NCBI GenBank assembly: GCA_021234155.1
Contig: JAJEKV010000095.1
Coordinates: 348,501-412,500 of the forward strand
Direction: 5' to 3'
Origin: Isoetes taiwanensis
Lineage: Eukaryota > Streptophyta > Lycopodiopsida > Isoetales > Isoetaceae
Length of the DNA: 64,000 nt
The stretch's first letter is position 1. Each line of letters begins with the position of its first letter. Under the pieces are notes generated by a model. It saw only the letters and a list, made by a program, of their open reading frames with translations. It was not told the DNA's origin and ran no database searches. Positions 10,605-22,318 of this stretch are shown piece by piece. A program made the position numbers and the translations under genes.

Positions 10605-13162
10605 CCTTTTGCCTAGGGTCTAATCTAGCTAAGTCCATACTCCTAACTTGGTCACTTAACCGGTTAGAGAAATTGGCCCGGCACTACCTGTGCCCTAAAA
10701 CCAAATGAGTCCAACAAGAATACTCAATAAGCTCAATATCACCTGAATCGTTTCATTACTTTTCACATTCAAAGTTACCTAGTAGAGGGCTGATTTCTCA
10801 AGCCCCAAAACTATGCATCCTTAATGAAAAGTAGTTGAGACAAATTCTAAAAGCATAATGCACAAAGTAGAGAGCAAATTGCAAAGTAGACTTTTCTTGA
10901 AAGTGTATAGTTTAAACAATAACTTGTAAAACGATAGCATACAAGCTTACATTTTTTTTTTCAGTAATTCCATAACCTTCCATGTTAACGCCAACCCTCA
11001 GAAAAAAAAAACGGAGACAATTGGAGGAGAGAACCCGCACTGCAGCCTAATCATGCAAACGCTAGAAGAATCCCAGCACGATGCAAGGGCCAAAGGTACA
11101 TTGGGTCTCTGCTTTATCACCGATCACCAATTGTATCCTTTTGCCCCGGGAAAACACTAACAAGAAAGAGAAATGGAATTATAACTTGAGAATTTTCCAA
11201 ATCCAAATAGTTGCGTGATAGGATTTGCCATACATTAATCAAATTTATAAGTTATGCACTCCCAAATATAGACCCGTGCATCAAGCTTGTAATAATTTCT
11301 AACTTCAAACTAAGCCTAGAAACTCAATAAAGAAAACGATATTGCTTATGCATTCCTCTTTGTATCACAAGTACAACAAAGCATGACCATATGAATGCAC
11401 TAATGCACCAAGATAATTCCGAATAGGCTCATATGCGCCCGTGCAAATAGCAAAAGCCTTCATACTAGCAAGGCTGGTTCAAAACAAGAAAAATATTGAC
11501 TCGCACCTTTAAAGTGTCGCCATATTATCTACGCAAGTTGGCATTTTGGACCGCTTTTTATCCTTATATCTCAATAACTTCTAGCCATGTTCTAAGTGAC
11601 ATGGTGAGTCCGTTAGGCCGGTAATTGCAAAGATATCTATATGTGCCGGTATATGCCTTGAAACAAAGCTGAAAAAATAAGGCAAAACCAGCTTATAATA
11701 TTGTTTGCAACCCGAAACCTCACAACATGCATCAATTTTGAATGCACTAAAATACAGTTGATGAACAAGTTTAACCAAGTATTTCGCCCCGCTTGCATCC
11801 AAGGCTATTGTAAACCCGGTTTTAAAGGAATAAAATAAATTAAAGTACTAAAAGCTTATATAGAACAAGACGAAATACCGTTAGTTTCATCTTTCTATAA
11901 CCGCATAAAGATCCGCATTGTTGATGATCGGCACCTAAAAGCAAAATCAGATGATGCATATAAGCCGAGGTCGTCATGGTATGGCGGTAATAAACCCATG
12001 ATTTCCACCTTATCTATTTATGCCGTGAGTAAAGAATCTCAAGAAAGCTCCAACACAAAGCAAATCGATAGTAATGACGCGCCCTTAGAACATTTCGCCG
12101 CCACCTTCAATAAAATGCATGGCTTCCATTTTTTAGTTGAAACCGGATCATGAAGCAAGATCTACCGATTAAGCTCATGAGGAGTTCGCCTCAAAATCCG
12201 AAAAGATGGCATATCCAAAATGCATTTAAGGCTTGCATAAGCCAAATCGGGTTAAAGTAGCCAAAGATGCCATGCTTGGCGCACCGTAAAAAGCTGACCC
12301 GCATTCCTTTGCTTGTATAAAATATCGAGAGCAAATGGATTTTGTAACAAACCAGCCTTGTTGCATTAATATCAAATTCGGATTTGCATCAAGTTTCTAT
12401 GTTTCAACAAAAAGTGCACGCTTACACGGTCATTTTGGCTTCCCACAAGTCCGGACCAAATTTATTTTTTGGCATGGATGATCCCATTTCGTATTTCTTC
12501 TTTCGCCGTTATGTGATTCGATCCGCTCTCAATTTCTTTTAGGGCGGCCGCTCAAAACGCCATCGCGAAATATCACAAAGAAAAGGGAGTTGAAACCCTA
12601 ACATAATATTGCAAAAGACCTTTACAATTCCAAAGGTTTTATTTGCCCCCATTTGTAACACAAAATACACATGAACAATGTCATCATGCGCATGGGTATA
12701 ACTGTTATTTTGTACCGGTTATACTTCCTTGTAGACATACTACACACTATGGCATTAAGCCATGTTTCATATATGGCATATAATGCTTTTGCCCTAGATT
12801 TCCATTCATCCAGATTTTTTGCCGTAAATATATTTTTTGCCGTAAAATATATTTTGTGCCCTTTATACGAAAGGTGGCCATTTCAAGCATGTCTTTATGA
12901 CCAAGTGTGTGTACATGTTTTTTTGCACTTCAAAATATTGTTCTCATTAGGCCCATACAAGAAAAGAGTATAGAGTGGTGCCATAGCAAATTAGGCCACC
13001 AATGCAACAAAGGAGACTACACCGCTCTTAGTATTTTGAGCCAGTGTTGTGAGAGTACTTGACATCTCCCACAGCGGTATGAGCTTCACAAGTGCTGTAG
13101 CTAGCTCTTGTGTTGCAACCGTCTCCAACCTGTTATATATATTTATATTTATATATATATAT
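10605..13162. repeat. 3-kb tandem duplication, copy A
   Basis: Sequence from CCTTTTGCCTAGGGTC to the TATATATTTATATTTATATA tract is repeated almost in full about 3,020 bp further on. Both copies keep the same order of landmarks (for example ATGCATCCTTAATGAAAAGT, AGCTTATATAGAACA, GGCGGCCG and CACAGCGGTATGAGCTTCAC). No convincing gene is encoded; the short open frames are not conserved between copies. Mismatches are concentrated where the other copy has CAG or CTG. Confidence 0.85.
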
Positions 13163-13626
13163 AGCATCCTACCTCCTACCGCAGGAAGTAGGGTCCTAAA
13201 AGAAAATTCAGTATATTGCTAGGTAGCGCAGGGTACCTAGCATTCTGCTAGGACCCTACGTTACCTGTAAATCGTTACTACGTTAAAAGCTAAAAGATAA
13301 ATCACATAGCAGATATTCATACCTTTATGGTCCTGCTCAGGTTACAAGAAGCCCAATTTTTTAATGTTCATAAACCATAGAAATCTGTCATCATTCTGTG
13401 GCTAGTACTTGTCATTTTTGAAATTTCCCAATGCATCAGTAAATAGCAAACAGTAAGTAAGTAGCAAACCAGTAATAGCCAATGTAATAGTAGAGCAGTG
13501 CGAATGTAAAACATAATGTTCAATAAATCACGAGAGGTGTACTATGTTCAATTAATTCAGGTGGACTCAAAAGGATAGAGTTTCATATCCTTGAATATGA
13601 TAACAGATGTTTCAGCATATATACTT
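13163..13626. other. Spacer between duplicated copies, contains a foldback structure
   Basis: Non-coding. It includes the nested inverted repeat at 13188-13259 described separately, then AT-rich sequence without recognised features. Confidence 0.6.
13188..13259. repeat. Nested foldback (inverted repeat)
   Basis: Outer arms GTAGGGTCCTA (13188-13198) and TAGGACCCTAC (13249-13259) enclose inner arms CTAGGTA (13219-13225) and TACCTAG (13234-13240). It may be a miniature foldback element or a simple hairpin. Confidence 0.7.
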
Positions 13627-16173
13627 TCCTTTGCCTAGGGTCTAATCTAGCCAAGTCCATACTCCTAACTTGGTCACTTAACCGAAGCTAGAGAAATTCT
13701 GTCCTGGCACTACCCAGGCCCTAAACCAAATGAGTCCAACAAGAATACTCAATAAGCTCAATATCAGTCTGAAACTGTTCATTACTTTCACATTCAGGCT
13801 ACCTAGTAGAGGGCTGATTTCTCAAGCCCCAAAACTATGCATCCTTAATGAAAAGTAGTTGAGACAAATTCTAAAGCATACGTACAAAGTAGAGAGCAAA
13901 TTGCAAAGTAGACTTTTCTTGAAAGTGTATAGTTTAAACAATAACTTGTAAAACGTATAGCATACAGTTACATTTTTTTTCCGTAATTCCATAACCTTCC
14001 ATGTTAACGCCAACCCTCGTAGCAAAAACAGAGACAATTGGAGGAGAGAACCCGTACCTGCAGCCAATCATGCAAACGTTAGCAGTAATCCCGGTAACGA
14101 TGCAAGGGCCAAAAGGTACATTGGGTCTCTCAGTTTATCACTGATCACCAATTGTATCCTTTTGCCCTGGGAAAACACTAACAAGAAAGAGAAATGGAAT
14201 TATAACTTGAGAATTTTCCAAATCCAAATAGTTGCAGTAGGATTTGCCATACATTAATCAAATTTATAAGTTATGCACTCCCAAATATAGACCTGGTGCA
14301 TCAAGCTTGTAATAATTTCTAACTTCAAACTAAGCCTAGAAACTCAATAAAGAAAACGCATATTGCTTATGCATTCCTCTTTGTATCACAAGTACAATTT
14401 CTGCATGACCATATGAATGCACTAATGCACCAAGATACCCTGAATAGGCTCATATGCGGCCCAGGCAAATAGCAAAAGCCTTCATACTAGCAAGGCTGGT
14501 TCAAAACAGTAAAAAATATTGACTCAGACCTTTAAAGTGTGTCGCCATATTATCGGCTGCAAGTTGGCATTCTTGGACCGTTTTTTTATCCTTATATCTC
14601 AATAACTTCTAGCCATGTTCTAAGTGACATGGTGAGTCTGTTAGTGCTGGTAATTGCAGCATATCTATATGTGCTGGTATATGCCTTGAAACAAAGCTGA
14701 AAAATAAGGCAAAAACCAGTTATAATATTGTTTGCAACCTGAAAACCTCACAACATGCATCAATTTTGAATGCACGAAAATACAAAGGATGATGAACGTT
14801 TTAACCAAGTATTTCGGCCTGCTTGCATCCAAGGCTATTGTAAAATCCAGTTTAAAGGAATAAAATAAATTAAAGTACTGAAAGCTTATATAGAACAGTA
14901 CAAAATACCTGTTAGTTTCATCTTTCTATAACTGCATAAAGATCCGGCATTGTTGACAGATCGGCAGCCTAAAAGCAAAACTGTGATGATGCATATAAGC
15001 CGAGGTCGTCATGGAATGGCAGAATATACATGATTTCCACCTTATCTATTTATGCCGAGTAAAGAATCTCAAGAAAGCTCCAACACAAAGCAAATCGATA
15101 GTAATGATCGCTCCTTAGAACATTTCGCCGGGTTTCACCTTCAATAAAATGCATGGCTTCCATTTTTTAGTTGAAACCGGATCATGAAGCAAGATCTACT
15201 GATTAAGCTCATGAGGAGTTCGTTCCCCAAAATCCGAAAGATGGCATATCCAAAAATGCATTTAAGGCTTGCATAAGCCAAATCGGCCAAAGTAGCGCCA
15301 AAGATGCCATGCTTTACAATTAAAAAAGCTGACCCTGCATTCCTTGCTTGTATAAAATATCAGAGAGCAAATGGATTTTGTAACAAACCAGCCTTGCTAC
15401 AGACACATCAAATTCCGGATTTGCATCAAGCTTCTATGTTTCAACCAAAACAGGCACGTCTACGGTCATTTTGGCTTCCCACAAGTCCGACCAGCCTATT
15501 TTTGGCATGGGATGATCCCATTTCGTATTTCTTCTGCTCTGTTATGCAGATTCGATCCGTCTCAGCCCTTTTAGGGCGGCCGTTCAAACGCCATCGCAAA
15601 TATCACAGTAAAAGGGAGTTGAAACCCTAACATAATATTGCAAAAGACCTTTACAATTCCAAAGGTTTTATTTGCCCCCATTTGTAACACAAAATACACA
15701 TGAACAATGTCATCATGCGCATGGGTATAACTGTTATTTTGTACCGGTTATACTTCCTTGTAGACATACTACACACTATGGCATTAAGCCATGTTTCATA
15801 TATGGCATATACGTTTTTGCCCTAGATTTCCATTCATCTGTATTTTTTTGCCAGAAATATATTTTTTTGCCAGAAATATATTTCTTGTGCCCTTTATACA
15901 GTGTGGCCATTTCAAGCATGTCTTTATGACCAAGTGTGTGTACATGTTTTTTTGCACTTCAAAATATTGCTCTATTGCGTCCATACAAGAAAAGAGTATA
16001 GAGTGGTGCCATAGCAAATTAGGCCACCAATGCAACAAAGGAGACTACACCGCTCTTAGTATTTTGAGCCAGTGTTGTGAGAGTACTTGACATCTCCCAC
16101 AGCGGTATGAGCTTCACAAGTGCTGTAGCTAGCTCTTGTGTTGCAACCGTCTCCAACCTGTTATATATATTTA

Positions 16174-16190
<17 letters not shown>
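13627..16190. repeat. 3-kb tandem duplication, copy B
   Basis: Second copy of the 10605-13162 block in the same orientation, ending in the same TATATATTTATATTTATATA tract, which here has expanded into (TA)n. Copy B retains CAG/CTG at many places where copy A shows other letters, for instance TTGCCAGAAATA here against TTGCCGTAAATA in copy A. Confidence 0.85.

Positions 16191-16220
<30 letters not shown>
16162..16220. repeat. (TA)n microsatellite
   Basis: TA repeats at the right end of copy B, followed by an A-run of about 20 bases at 16253-16272. Confidence 0.95.
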
Positions 16221-16223
<3 letters not shown>

Positions 16224-16854
16224 CTCGAATTCAAATTTAGGCGTGCAAACCCAAAAAAAAAAAAAAAAAAAATTCCTTTCGCTGCTGCGTTTTTCCTTTA
16301 TTTTTACGATTAAAGAAGAAACTTTCGCGTCTGTGAATTAGAAGGTTTCGCGACGCCGAAAATCTTCCGATAGCCGAATTTTTTTTGCGGTATTTTTCGC
16401 TTTTATCACGGCAAAATGTGCCAGTATCATATAATTCATATTAAGGTATAAAAACGTAGTATTGAACCTATCCCTGCATCTTTTAATACTTTGCAGTCTC
16501 TAAAGATTAGTATTAGTAAAAGATGTGCATCTTGATTTTAATTAGAGCTCATATCCAGCTTATGGCTAAGATAACATGAGCGTCCAAGACATCAGAGACT
16601 GAAGTGGACAAACTACTTGATTTGACTCTTTTAACCAAAAGTGTGGGCGCAGAATAGTATTCATTACAACTCTTGTGTGGTAGTACTATTCATATGTTCA
16701 TATTTTAGTTAGTACGAATGTTGTTGAACTTATGCATGATGATATAGCACGGTGTAGATTCAGGAAGAAATGCAGCCAAAGTTGAAAAGCTGGTGATCAG
16801 ATTATTTACACAAGCACTTTTTGGAGCAACATCATGTCCAATTCACTTAAAATC

Positions 16855-16879
16855 TCTTCTTCTTCTTCTTCTTCTTCTC
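16855..16879. repeat. (TTC)n microsatellite
   Basis: About eight TTC units in otherwise non-coding sequence. The stretch 16230-17670 has no recognised gene; part of it must be the body of the Helitron whose 3' end is at 17703. Confidence 0.9.
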
Positions 16880-17675
16880 ATATAGGTTCCCTCTTTTGTC
16901 TTCTTCAGCATCTCAAGCACTTGGTGTCAATCAATCATTGTTACAATATCTATGTCATATACTAAATGCATCTACATTCACTGATCCGCATTATACGAGG
17001 AACACAAAAATAAGTGCCAACACAATGTTCTGCATTATATAGTTCTGCATATGTTGCATGGAAATAGAGATGTATTTAAAATAAAATGCCAATCCAATAT
17101 ACACTTGACAAAGGAATACCGAATAAACCTCTAAGTAAGACGGGCAAGATGTAATATGAATCCAAGCTTCAGCACAAAGAATACAAAATATTAATGTTAA
17201 GTTATTGCCATTCTAAAACACAAATGGTACCCAATTTTTCTTGACCTATAACATACATTACGTTAGGTCAACTCTTATAATCGCATGTATTGATAAACAT
17301 TTTATACATATCAAAATTAATGACTAGAGAATAAATTCCAACATTATTTTGGCATCACAAGTTTGATTTGACATCACAACTTCCACAACAAAAAAATAAC
17401 ATTAGTCAGAGTGGAGTAGATATGATTTTACTTCTTGCCACCCATCAGCTCCTAGAGCTGGTGTGAGTCAAGCACATCCATGCGTGGTCATAAACTTTTA
17501 GAAGACGAAATCAAGCTTAGGGGAAGTTTTCCAGGGACTACCAGTTATTGACCGATCTTGAATCATATCTCCAACACGCACCCCAAAAGACTTTGTCCTG
17601 CATCGGCTTGAGCACAACTTCCACAACAAGTCATATTCATATTGCAACAATGTTTCACCGAGCAAGTGCTTTAAA

Positions 17676-17703
17676 CCCCAGCAACGCTGGGCACCATTAC
17701 TAG
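17676..17703 (+). mobile_element. Helitron 3' terminus (element extends to the left)
   Basis: A short hairpin, CCCAGC-AAC-GCTGGG (17677-17691), is followed eight bases later by CTAG (17700-17703) and then a T. This is the arrangement of a Helitron 3' end: stem-loop, short spacer, CTRR, insertion before T. The element body would lie to the left; a TC-type 5' end was not identified with confidence. Confidence 0.75.
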
Positions 17704-17785
17704 TTATATATAAAGGGATGCAAGGAATTGATTAAATTAAAAATATCCCATATATTAGGGTAGATTATATAATAAATAAACTGAA

Positions 17786-17813
17786 CTAGTAATGGTGCCC
17801 GGCGTTGCCGGGC
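17786..17813 (-). mobile_element. Helitron 3' terminus (element extends to the right)
   Basis: On the minus strand a perfect 7-bp hairpin, GCCCGGC-AAC-GCCGGGC (plus-strand 17797-17813), is followed by ACCATTA and then CTAG (plus-strand 17786-17789) before T. It faces the 17703 terminus tail to tail across 82 bp. The broken DUF7869-like gene and palindrome copies start just to the right, so they may be internal to this element, but its 5' end was not located. Confidence 0.75.
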
Positions 17814-18254
17814 TTAGCCAAAACGTGTTATTCAAGGAACAATGTATAAATATCACATGAAGTATTTGTCTAGTTTGTTCGTTAATCCTATATAAACAAG
17901 GTGACGGTGCAAACACACTAATGACTTGCGTTTGCACTAATAAAAAGCATCTTTCAAAGATTCTCTAAGATACCCTTAAATTCAGCCACTTTTGGGGGGT
18001 CAATTAAAAAAAATGACCCTAAATTTACGAATTCGGTAACCATTTTAGGGGTCAAAATTACCAAAAAATTGGCGTCTTATTAATTTGACATCCACATTTT
18101 AGGTATAAAAATAATAATTTAATTTAGTTGTTTTAGGTACACATTCAGAAAGTCGTAAAATGAAACAACGAGCAAATTCTTGACAAATTTTAAAGACAGA
18201 AACCATAAAATGGAGCCATATACATTTTTTATTGCTCAAGGAGCAGCGCACATG

Positions 18255-18331
18255 CTATGCGCGCATAGGCAAGGCACAAAAATAGTTTGTTACAAAAGAA
18301 ACAAAAATTGCAAAATGCTATGCGCGCATAG
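18255..18331. repeat. Two copies of palindrome CTATGCGCGCATAG
   Basis: Exact 14-bp copies at 18255-18268 and 18318-18331, just downstream of the DUF7869-like gene's end. Same motif as in the arrays at 22, 24.4 and 26.8 kb. Confidence 0.9.
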
Positions 18332-18827
18332 CAGGGATCCTAAGTTTGAAAGACAAGCATTGTACAAACTAGTCATGTACAGCTGTACAAATATTCAAAT
18401 TACACGAGTAGCTTACGCCCTTTAAGAAGAGCAGGTATTGGAATGTCGTCGTACTCATCAATGCCTTCAGACTGGTGATCACTCTCCTCATTGACACTCT
18501 CCTCAGTATCGCTTGAAGTGGTGGAAGAGCTAACCGCCGGAATGCTATCCTCGTCTTGTTCAGCTTCGTCCTCGCTATCCTCGCAGAAAGACTTCAACAA
18601 GTTTACTGTTGTTCTGCGAAGTCTGTTATCAACCTTTAAAGTAAAATCGTAAGCCAAGACTTGAGTTTCAGCCAGGTCCAGATTGTCTAAGTGATTCTTA
18701 TTCACTGTTTTCCGTCCTTTCTTAAAAGGAATTATCACAGGATCATACCGACCAACAAATGGATCTGTATCCTTACTGGCATACCAGTGAACTTTTATCA
18801 CTGAGGGTAGGTTGTCTTTATAAACAA

Positions 18828-20645
18828 CTAGTAAATATGGTGCCCAGCGTTGCTGGGCATAAATTGAGAGCCTGTAAATGCTTTGGGATGCAGTGAGAAA
18901 AGCCCTATCCCTTTCCCTTTCCCTTTTGCTCTATCCCCATTTCATTTTTTCTTATTTTCTCTATTTTTTCTTTCTTTTCTTTTTTTTTTCTCGTCTTTCT
19001 CACATGTTTCCTTGTTTTCCCATCCCTTTCCTTCCCCCTTCCTTGTTCCCGATAATATTTTTCCCTTCCCTTTTGCTCCTTTCTACACCTTTTCCCTCTT
19101 CTCTTTTTTCTTTGGCCTTTTCCCTTCCCCTTTCTCTTTTTTTATGCCTTCTCTTTTCCCCACCCTTTTTCCATGTCTTCCCCTTTTCTCAACCTTTTAC
19201 TCTTTCGCCCTTTTCCATGCCTATTTTCCCTTTTCTTTTCCTCCTTTTTCCACTATTTTCCTCCTTTTTTTGTGTGCCCTTTCCTTTCCATTTTCCTTTT
19301 TCTCCCTCCCGTTTTCCATGCCTTTTTTACCTTCCCTTTTTCCATCTCCTCACCCTTTCCCTCTTTCCCTTTTCCATGTTCCCTTTTTCTCTTCCCCTTT
19401 TCCATTTTCCTCATTTCATTTTTCCCGTGCCTCTCTCTCTTTCCCCCCTTTTCCATTCTTTTTTCTTTTCTATTTTCCTTTTCCCATGCCCTTTTTCCCA
19501 CCGTTTTCTTCTTTCTATTTTTCTGTGCTTCCTTTTCCTCCGTTTCCCACCCTTTCCCTCTTCCCGTGTAATTTTCCCTTCTTTCAACCCTTCTTTTTTC
19601 TTTTCTCTTTTCCTTTCCTTATCCTTTTTTTCCCTTTCCCTCCCCTCCATCACTCCCCTGCTTCCCTTTCCCTTTCCCTTTTCCTTTTTTTGATGGATTT
19701 TTTTCTTTCCGTTTTCCTCCTTTGCCGATCCTTTTCCTGTGCCTTTTGCACATTTGTTTTATTCTCTTATTTCCTATACCCATTTTTTCTCTTTTCCCCA
19801 CCCTTTCTCTCTTGCCCCTTTTCTTTTCCCTTTTTTCTTTTTTCGCTTTCTTCACCATTTTCCTCTTCCCTTCTCTCTCATGCCCTTCCCCCCTTCCCTT
19901 TTCTCGTTTCCCTCTTTCTTTTTCCTTGTGACCCTTCTCACTTTCCCTTTTTCTATGCCCCTTTTCTTTTCCCCTCTCCCCATCCTTTTTTTGTTCCCCC
20001 TTGTCCCTTCCCTTTTCCTCATTTTTCCAACCTTTTACTCTTCCCCTTTTCTTGATGCGTTTTTTTTTCCTTCCTTTCCCTCGCTTTTTTTTTTTTTTTC
20101 CCTTTTCCTATGCCATTTGTCCCTTCCTTTTTCCTCTTTCCTTAACGCTTCTCTTTTTCCCCGTTTTTCCATGCTCCTTCCTTTTCCCATGCTTTTTTTC
20201 TCCTCCCCTTTTCCATGTTTTTTTTCTCCTTCATTTTCTCCTTTTTCCAACCTTTTCCTCTTTCCTTTTTTTTTTATGCCCTTTCCATTTACCGTTTCCA
20301 CTTTATCTCTTCCTCCTTCCCTCGTGCCCTTTTCCTAGGTTCCCTTTCCCTTTTTCGTTTTCCATGTCTTTTTCTCTTCTCTTATCTCCACCCTTTTCCC
20401 TTTTCCTTTTACCCTTTTCCCTTTTCCCCATGCCTTTTTGCCCTTCATATTCTCTCTTTCCACTTCTCTTTTCCTTTTCCCCCTTTTCATTTACCCTTTC
20501 CCCTTAAGAGATCGAAGCATGACCAATCACAGTGTTGGTAAGTCGTGCAATAAATCTAGGCCTTCGGATGCATCCAGATGATCTCGGCCATTCAAATTAG
20601 GGCTCGATGCACTACACACTTACGGTATAACATTATAATATAAGA
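18828..20645 (-). mobile_element. Non-autonomous Helitron, complete, 1,818 bp
   Basis: The minus-strand 3' end is CTAG (plus 18828-18831), preceded by the hairpin GCCCAGC-AAC-GCTGGGC (plus 18842-18858) ten bases away. The 5' end on the minus strand begins TCTTATATTATAATG (plus-strand end at 20645), fitting the TC start and AT-rich opening of Helitrons. The flanks are A (18827) and T (20646), the expected AT target without target duplication. Deleting the element joins minus-strand ...RPFWIARVKD directly in frame to IVYKDNLPSVIKVHWY, so both borders are supported independently by the host reading frame. It carries no transposition gene; its interior is almost wholly polypyrimidine repeat. Confidence 0.88.
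18893..20505 (+). repeat. 1.6-kb polypyrimidine minisatellite inside the Helitron
   Basis: Nearly all C and T on the plus strand, built from degenerate units such as CCCTTTTCCATGCC and TTTCCCTTTTCC. Long open frames occur in every plus-strand frame simply because stops are rare in such sequence; they are not genes. Mirror-symmetric C/T runs could form triplex DNA, and the tract may hinder replication and assembly. Confidence 0.95.
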
Positions 20646-21977
20646 TGTCTTTAACCCTTGCAATCCAAAAAGGACGTTCTTCGTCATCGTCAGTTGAAGG
20701 TACAACCACTAGCATTCCTTTCTGCGGATCGCGCAAGTTTCTGCGGAGTTTGACCTTCCTTTTTTTCTTGAGTGCGTCGAGATCCTGGGTACATTACACG
20801 ATCAGCGGGCTCCTTGTTGATACTTGATGTATTGATAGCATTCTTACGCAATTCCTTGGGCATCCTCGTAGGGGAGAGGTTTGGCTACCAGGGCCAACAA
20901 AAAGGAATCTCAAAGGTGATCTTTGTTTAAGGACATGGTCCGCGTCTTTCATGGTTTCAAAAAATTTTCCCACCAGCCCTTTTCTTCCTCATTAAAAGTA
21001 CTTAAAATCTGAGCTTATGCTTTTCTCCATGATGGATAGTGAGACAAGAGGATTCTTGTCTTTGTTGTTCTCGGTGTTGTCTATGGCACTCTTATTTGGT
21101 CTTTGAATGGCTCTTCTCATTTCTTTAACTTCAAGAACCGTCTCAAAATTGTAACCACGCCTTTGGAAGCCGGGATGCGAAGTTACAAAAGTACTTTCCT
21201 TGAAGAATGGCATTACCTTTCTCGAGAAAGAACTTCACATGATCTTTGAAAGGTCAAATTATTCAACTTATGAATAGCGGGACACATTGTCGGTTGTCGT
21301 TGGAAAACAAATTCACGAAAATCACAAGTCTCACTAAACACCGACAAGCTGGAGTTGGATTGTAGGCTTTCTCGATCTGCTTGCACAAAGTCTGGACAAA
21401 ATGCCTTTTTCTGCGCAACCTTACGAGAAAAATCGTTGAACATTTGGTCTATTTGATCATGCGTGTGGCCAACAAGTAAAAGCCAACCTTGACCTTTCGA
21501 AGATACCTAATTGGACCCAGCATTGCCGCGGTGGGCAAATAGAACTTGGTTTTTATTTTCCCTGCTTGTATTGTCTAGCTGTATGTAGAGCTTTGAAGGC
21601 AACTTCTCCGTTGCGGAAGAATCTTGTTGATATTGTGGCCAAGTGAGATTAGGATCTTTGTGTATATTTGGAGATACGTCAAAAAATACTACTGCGATTA
21701 ACCCATACGAAAAACTAAAGCACCAACTAGATGCAACTTCAAAGTCAACTTCATCTAAATCCTTAGGAACATTTATAAAATGAGGAAGGGCGTCTTCTTT
21801 TGATCCATGCCATCTACTACCACAAACATGTATTCAAGAGGCCTCTCCAAAGCTTTTTTTCTGTGTTTTGCAAGCTTCTTTCTTTCGGGCTTGAGCCTCT
21901 ACGTGTTCCTGTAATTGTTGAGTTATTTGATCTGCGCAACCAAAGACATTTTGTCAATATCACGATCACTTGCTTTG

Positions 21978-22318
21978 CTATGCGGCGCATAGACACAATG
22001 ACAACGTATTTAGTTTTCGCTATGTGCGACAGACAAAGCGACGAGGGTTACATAAAGCATGCTATGCGGCGCGCCAAGCGACCGGAAAACAGAAGCATGC
22101 TATGCGCGCATAGACAAGCGACCAGAAAATAGGAAGCATGCTATGCGCGCATAGACAAGCGACCAGAAAATAGGAAGCATGCTATGCGTGCATAGACAAG
22201 TGACCAGAAAATAGGAAGCACGCTATGCGCGCATAGACCAGAGTCCTTGCTTTATAAACTGTGCTATGCGCGCATAGACAAAAGACAAATCTAGTTAACC
22301 TGTGTTACGAGCGCATAG
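21978..22318. repeat. 41-bp tandem array centred on palindrome CTATGCGCGCATAG
   Basis: Nine units start the palindrome at about 21978, 22020, 22062, 22100, 22141, 22182, 22223, 22264 and 22305, a period of 38-42 and mostly exactly 41 bp. Units at 22100, 22141, 22223 and 22264 have the perfect 14-mer; others differ by one or a few bases. The spacer is ACAAGCGACCAGAAAATAGG-like. The array lies between coding blocks of the DUF7869-like gene. Confidence 0.9.

Noticed and set aside
10605-16190. Interpretation of the 3-kb repeats as a pair of LTRs
   Set aside because: No TG...CA termini, primer site, polypurine tract or target duplication was found, and only about 460 bp lies between the copies.
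18878-20541. Very long open frames (up to 390 residues) on both strands
   Set aside because: They lie wholly within the polypyrimidine minisatellite and are open in several frames at once because stop codons are rare in C/T sequence; products would be Phe/Ser/Pro/Leu or Lys/Glu/Arg low-complexity.
21978-22318. CRISPR-like appearance of regular 41-bp repeats
   Set aside because: The spacers are themselves repeated, the repeat is palindromic and short, and the context is a plant nuclear transposon; it is a tandem minisatellite.
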